From assembly GCF_905196875.1 (NCBI RefSeq), contig NZ_CAJJWO010000014.1:1-64000 (forward strand): a stretch of DNA of 64,000 bases, in the 5' to 3' direction. Positions 63,194-64,000 of this stretch are shown piece by piece. The DNA comes from an uncultured Parabacteroides sp. (GTDB taxonomy: Bacteria; Bacteroidota; Bacteroidia; Bacteroidales; Tannerellaceae). The notes under the pieces are model-generated. The model was not told the DNA's origin, did no database searches, and worked only from the letters and a program-made list of their open reading frames with translations. A program made the translations under genes and the position numbers. Each line of letters begins with the position of its first letter. Within the stretch, counting starts at the first letter, position 1.

Positions 63194-64000
63194 ATGAGAA
63201 AGTATAAACTAATCAACAACGTGCTGGGATGGATCGTATTCCTGATCGCCTCCACCGTTTATTTGATGACTATCGAACCCACTGCCAGTTTTTGGGATTG
63301 TGGTGAGTTCATTTCTTCGGCTTTTAAACTGGAAGTAGGGCACCCGCCCGGCGCACCGTTCTTTATGTTGACGGCCAATCTGTTCACACAGCTTGCATCC
63401 GACACTGCTACGGTGGCTAAAATGGTAAATTCCATGTCGGCGCTGTTCAGCGGACTGACTATTCTGTTCCTGTTCTGGAGTATAACCCACCTGGCCCGCA
63501 AGATTATGGTGAACGATGAGAATGAAATTTCTCTGGGAACGATGATTACTATTATGGGTAGCGGTCTGGTAGGCGCATTGGCTTATACCTTTAGCGATAC
63601 ATTCTGGTTCAGTGCGGTAGAAGGTGAAGTATATGCCTATTCATCCCTGTTCACAGCCCTTGTATTCTGGCTGATCCTGAAATGGGAAGAGGCTGCCGAC
63701 CGTCCTCACGCCGATCGTTGGATCGTACTGATCGCATATCTTATGGGATTAAGTATCGGTGTCCACCTGTTGAACCTGCTTTGTATCCCGGCGATCGTAT
63801 TGGTTTACTACTATAAGAAATTCCCGAACCCGACGATGAAAGGTACCATCTATGCACTGTTGGTTTCTTTTGCCATCGTAGCTTTGATGATGTATGGTGT
63901 CGTTCAGGGACTGGTCGAGGTATGCGGCTATTTCGAACTATTGTTTGTCAACGTATTGGGAATGCCTTACAACTCAGGAGTGTTTGCCTATGTGATTGTA
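63194..64000 (+). CDS. DUF2723 membrane protein (mannosyltransferase-like), truncated by window end
   Basis: 269 codons are visible from ATG 63194 and the frame is open to the end. The start YLMTIEPTASFWDCGEFISS and KLEVGHPPGAPFFMLTANLF are the DUF2723 signature, with several membrane helices. The acidic WDCGE motif sits in the first periplasmic loop, as in GT-C type glycosyltransferases. DUF2723 proteins in Bacteroidetes are large (about 1000 residues) and may be protein O-mannosyltransferase-like. Full function cannot be read from this part. Confidence 0.9.
   Translation, partial: MRKYKLINNVLGWIVFLIASTVYLMTIEPTASFWDCGEFISSAFKLEVGHPPGAPFFMLTANLFTQLASDTATVAKMVNSMSALFSGLTILFLFWSITHLARKIMVNDENEISLGTMITIMGSGLVGALAYTFSDTFWFSAVEGEVYAYSSLFTALVFWLILKWEEAADRPHADRWIVLIAYLMGLSIGVHLLNLLCIPAIVLVYYYKKFPNPTMKGTIYALLVSFAIVALMMYGVVQGLVEVCGYFELLFVNVLGMPYNSGVFAYVIV

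Noticed and set aside
1..64000. tRNA, rRNA, riboswitches and complete insertion sequences.
   Set aside because: No cloverleaf, rRNA segment, recognisable riboswitch core or transposase gene was found by eye on either strand; small RNAs cannot be excluded without a covariance search.

Overview
The window looks like a chromosomal segment from a gut Bacteroidales bacterium, most like Parabacteroides (inference). The reasons are two SusC/SusD pairs, a hybrid two-component regulator, FimB/Mfa2-type lipoproteins, TAnnTTTG promoter elements, weak Shine-Dalgarno sequences and a DUF2723 gene. No rRNA, tRNA, CRISPR array or complete insertion sequence was seen. Both ends cut through genes.

Region 1 (1-16600) is a beta-glucan utilisation locus. 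On the minus strand one promoter (14731-14760) precedes SusC, SusD, a PKD-containing surface glycan-binding lipoprotein, a GH16 endo-glucanase, a GH3, a GH5 and a second GH3. A hybrid two-component regulator (truncated at the window start) converges on it, and a TPR/membrane/HTH regulator of the DUF6377 type sits upstream. The likely flow is surface capture and endo-cleavage, SusCD import, then exo-cleavage to glucose.

Region 2 (16772-22287) is mixed. It holds an orphan gene whose N-terminus resembles cargo of extracellular contractile injection systems (eCIS) joined to an HNH-like toxin core, then an M16 peptidase downstream of a HU-type DNA-binding protein whose leader carries a 22-bp repeat array. 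A 1.35-kb gene graveyard follows, with a Crp/Fnr regulator carrying two in-frame stops and an internally deleted AAA ATPase. Directly after it lies an intact ATPase of the same type (22279-23547).

Region 3 (23576-30930) holds a second TPR/HTH regulator, a small DUF3244 protein and four tandem lipoproteins of the FimB/Mfa2/fimbrillin type, suggesting a type V pilus or related surface fibre.

Region 4 (31072-54476) is a 23-kb aryl-polyene (APE) type biosynthetic cluster. It encodes tyrosine ammonia-lyase, ketoreductase, three ketosynthases, a chain-length-factor-like ketosynthase, two acyl carrier proteins, two hotdog dehydratases, a thioesterase, two acyltransferase modules, two methyltransferase modules, a glycosyltransferase, a LolA-like carrier, a small lipoprotein, an MMPL exporter fused to PlsC and methyltransferase domains, a CrtI-like oxidoreductase, an Ntn (C45) acyltransferase and a PaaK-like adenylating enzyme. 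The inferred product is a coumaroyl-primed polyene that is methylated, attached to a lipid and moved to the outer membrane. No dialkylresorcinol enzymes were seen, so it is APE-like rather than complete flexirubin. One ketosynthase gene carries a 3 x 23-bp tandem repeat and a dispersed-type palindrome inside its coding sequence.

Region 5 (54666-62941) is an IclR regulator followed by SusC, SusD, an unrecognised membrane protein and an iron-dependent alcohol dehydrogenase, with no glycoside hydrolases. The window ends in a DUF2723 membrane protein with its own promoter.
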